A stretch of DNA of 7,556 nucleotides from Nitrospirales bacterium (GTDB taxonomy: Bacteria; Nitrospirota; Nitrospiria; Nitrospirales; UBA2166), in assembly GCA_029261375.1 (NCBI GenBank), contig JAJDBL010000256.1, positions 1 to 7,556 of the forward strand, read 5' to 3'. Of this stretch, positions 6,307 through 7,556 are shown one piece after another (within the stretch, counting starts at the first letter, position 1; every line of letters starts with the position of its first letter). The notes beneath the pieces are model-generated. The model worked only from the letters and a program-made list of their open reading frames with translations. It did no database searches and had not been told where the DNA came from. The position numbers and the translations under genes were made by a program.

Positions 6307-7556
6307 ATGGGGATTTTGAACACGCAATTTGGAAGTGTTCGTGAGCGTCTGAATGGCCTTACGAAGCTTGCTGTGATGTCGATGGCTTTTGGCCTTGTCA
6401 TCTCGTTTGGACCACAGGGAACGAACCTGGCTTTGGCCGAACACGAGCCTACCGCCCCTCTAGAGACACCCTGCCCCGCTGAGGCGCCGGTGAAAGAGTT
6501 CAACATCGCTGGCTTCAGGCTCAGCATCGTCTACAACGCGTACGGCGATACGGATTCCATTGGGTCCATGTACGCGTTTGTCGGGGAAAAGGATTCTATT
6601 TTGCAGGCCGTTGCGGACAATCCTGGCAAACCCGCTTGGCAAGTACAGCCGCTAGTCATGCGAGCTAATGTCGGCGATTGCATCAAGATGAAGTTTCGCA
6701 ATGACCTTGATGGTGGCGCCTCGATCACTCTAAGCCGAGCGAAATACAACGTGCTGAATTCCGAAGGCACGAGGATTGGGCGAAACGAGACAGGCGACCA
6801 AGTTTTACCAGGTGACAGCCATACCTATACCTTCTTTATTGAGGATAAGGCGGAAAATGGAGGCGCGTACCACATTCACAACACTGCGGCTCCAACCATC
6901 GAAAATGCCTATACAGGACTGTTTGCAGCCCTGATCGCAGAGCCGAAAGGATCGCGCTACATCAGCAGCTATACGGGCGAGGACCTCAACCAAACAGGGG
7001 ATGGTGGCCCTGCCCCTCACGGTGGCCGCTGGGAAGCTATCGTTATCCCTTGTGAAGGGGTGAGTCCTGGCGAGAGCACATCTTGTGATCGGCTGTTCAA
7101 TTCTCCGGGAGCCGGGCCGGGCACGGCGAACCCGCTATATGGTTTCCGGGAGCACGTCTTTTTCTACCATGACGGACTTGGAGCCGCCGGAAGTTTCGGC
7201 GCGGCAGACAATAAATACTTGGTAGGTACCGGCGCGCCCGGACCGGAGTCATGCGTTGAAGATAAGAATGGGTGTGTCGCCATACAGACCCTAGGCACCG
7301 AAGAGGAGCATGAGAAGTTTCATCTTACTTCAGGGGACTTCAACATCCCAGGTTTCAACCCGACATACCCAGTCGAATTTCCGGTCAAGGGAGAGGGCTT
7401 TATCGATGGCCACCCCTCCACACATAACCTCGCCGGGATGCTCAGTCTTGGCGGCCTTGCGAACGTGGCTAGTGGTATTCCAAATATTGGTCCGAACGTA
7501 ACGGCCAATGGGATCCAATTAGCCCCAAACAATAACAATATGAGTTTCAATGAGAC
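6307..7556 (+). CDS. Exported giant multicopper oxidase, MnxG/MofA-like (putative metal oxidase), N-terminal part; 3' end outside window
   Basis: An open frame of 416 codons runs off the right edge. Residues 1-44 form a Sec signal peptide (basic VRERLNGLTK, a hydrophobic core, LALA before E45). The mature N-terminus is cupredoxin-like. IVYNAYGDTDSIGSMY at 74-89 resembles the IVYNxYGDxDPxGxMY motif I associate with MnxG/MofA manganese oxidases. Next come RANVGDCIKMKFRNDL (119-134), LPGDSHTYTF, and YHIH with His189 and His191 (like the YHSH type-3 copper motif), then TGLFAALIAEP and FREHVFFYHDG near 280-290. The usual first HxH (HWHG) motif is missing: the matching segment reads ASITLSRAKY. Such enzymes typically exceed 1,000 residues with several cupredoxin domains; the type-1 copper site is normally C-terminal and is not visible. 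Mn(II) oxidation is inferred from resemblance; other metals or phenols are possible. Confidence 0.8.
   Translation, partial: MGILNTQFGSVRERLNGLTKLAVMSMAFGLVISFGPQGTNLALAEHEPTAPLETPCPAEAPVKEFNIAGFRLSIVYNAYGDTDSIGSMYAFVGEKDSILQAVADNPGKPAWQVQPLVMRANVGDCIKMKFRNDLDGGASITLSRAKYNVLNSEGTRIGRNETGDQVLPGDSHTYTFFIEDKAENGGAYHIHNTAAPTIENAYTGLFAALIAEPKGSRYISSYTGEDLNQTGDGGPAPHGGRWEAIVIPCEGVSPGESTSCDRLFNSPGAGPGTANPLYGFREHVFFYHDGLGAAGSFGAADNKYLVGTGAPGPESCVEDKNGCVAIQTLGTEEEHEKFHLTSGDFNIPGFNPTYPVEFPVKGEGFIDGHPSTHNLAGMLSLGGLANVASGIPNIGPNVTANGIQLAPNNNNMSFNE

Overview
The window carries five protein-coding genes, all on the + strand. The first and last are cut by the window edges. No tRNA, rRNA, CRISPR array, insertion sequence or phage gene is recognisable. 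Base composition is moderate in the genes and clearly AT-rich in the long intergenic gaps. Every complete gene, and the gene running off the right edge, encodes a protein with an apparent Sec signal peptide, so this is a locus for exported proteins. A sigma-54 activator gene beside a -24/-12 promoter, a giant-multicopper-oxidase type gene and SBBP/NosD-type secreted repeat proteins suggest a diderm environmental bacterium. Nitrospirota or a metabolically similar lineage would fit, but that assignment is a guess from gene content and no marker gene is present.

Layout: (1) 1-393 is the C-terminal end of a sigma-54-dependent (NtrC/FhlA-class) transcriptional activator: the end of the AAA+ domain plus a Fis-type helix-turn-helix. 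(2) 394-694 is a regulatory gap with a compound palindrome near 417-440 and a good sigma-54 promoter at 621-636. (3) 695-3250 encodes an 851-residue exported protein with an N-terminal DUF7948-like domain, seven SBBP repeats that probably close into a seven-bladed beta-propeller, and a C-terminal CARDB-like domain. (4) 3251-3446 holds a candidate sigma-70 promoter and a structured leader. (5) 3447-4808 encodes an unrecognised 453-residue exported protein with seven mature-region cysteines and an EF-hand-like calcium loop near its C-terminus. (6) 4837-4876 is a strong intrinsic terminator lying directly against the Shine-Dalgarno sequence of the next gene. (7) 4889-5947 encodes an exported NosD-like right-handed beta-helix protein. 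(8) 5948-6306 is a gap that turns AT-rich and shows no recognisable gene. (9) 6307 to the right edge is the N-terminal 416 codons of a large multicopper oxidase resembling the MnxG/MofA (manganese oxidase) group.

Working model (inference): the activator at the left controls the SBBP/CARDB gene through the sigma-54 promoter. The downstream exported proteins (calcium-loop protein, beta-helix protein, giant multicopper oxidase) form an extracytoplasmic module, possibly for metal oxidation such as Mn(II), with the repeat proteins as surface scaffold or maturation factors. The oxidase lacks the usual first HWHG-type copper motif in the part visible here, and the 453-residue protein matches no family I know. 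These two are the most interesting parts of the window.
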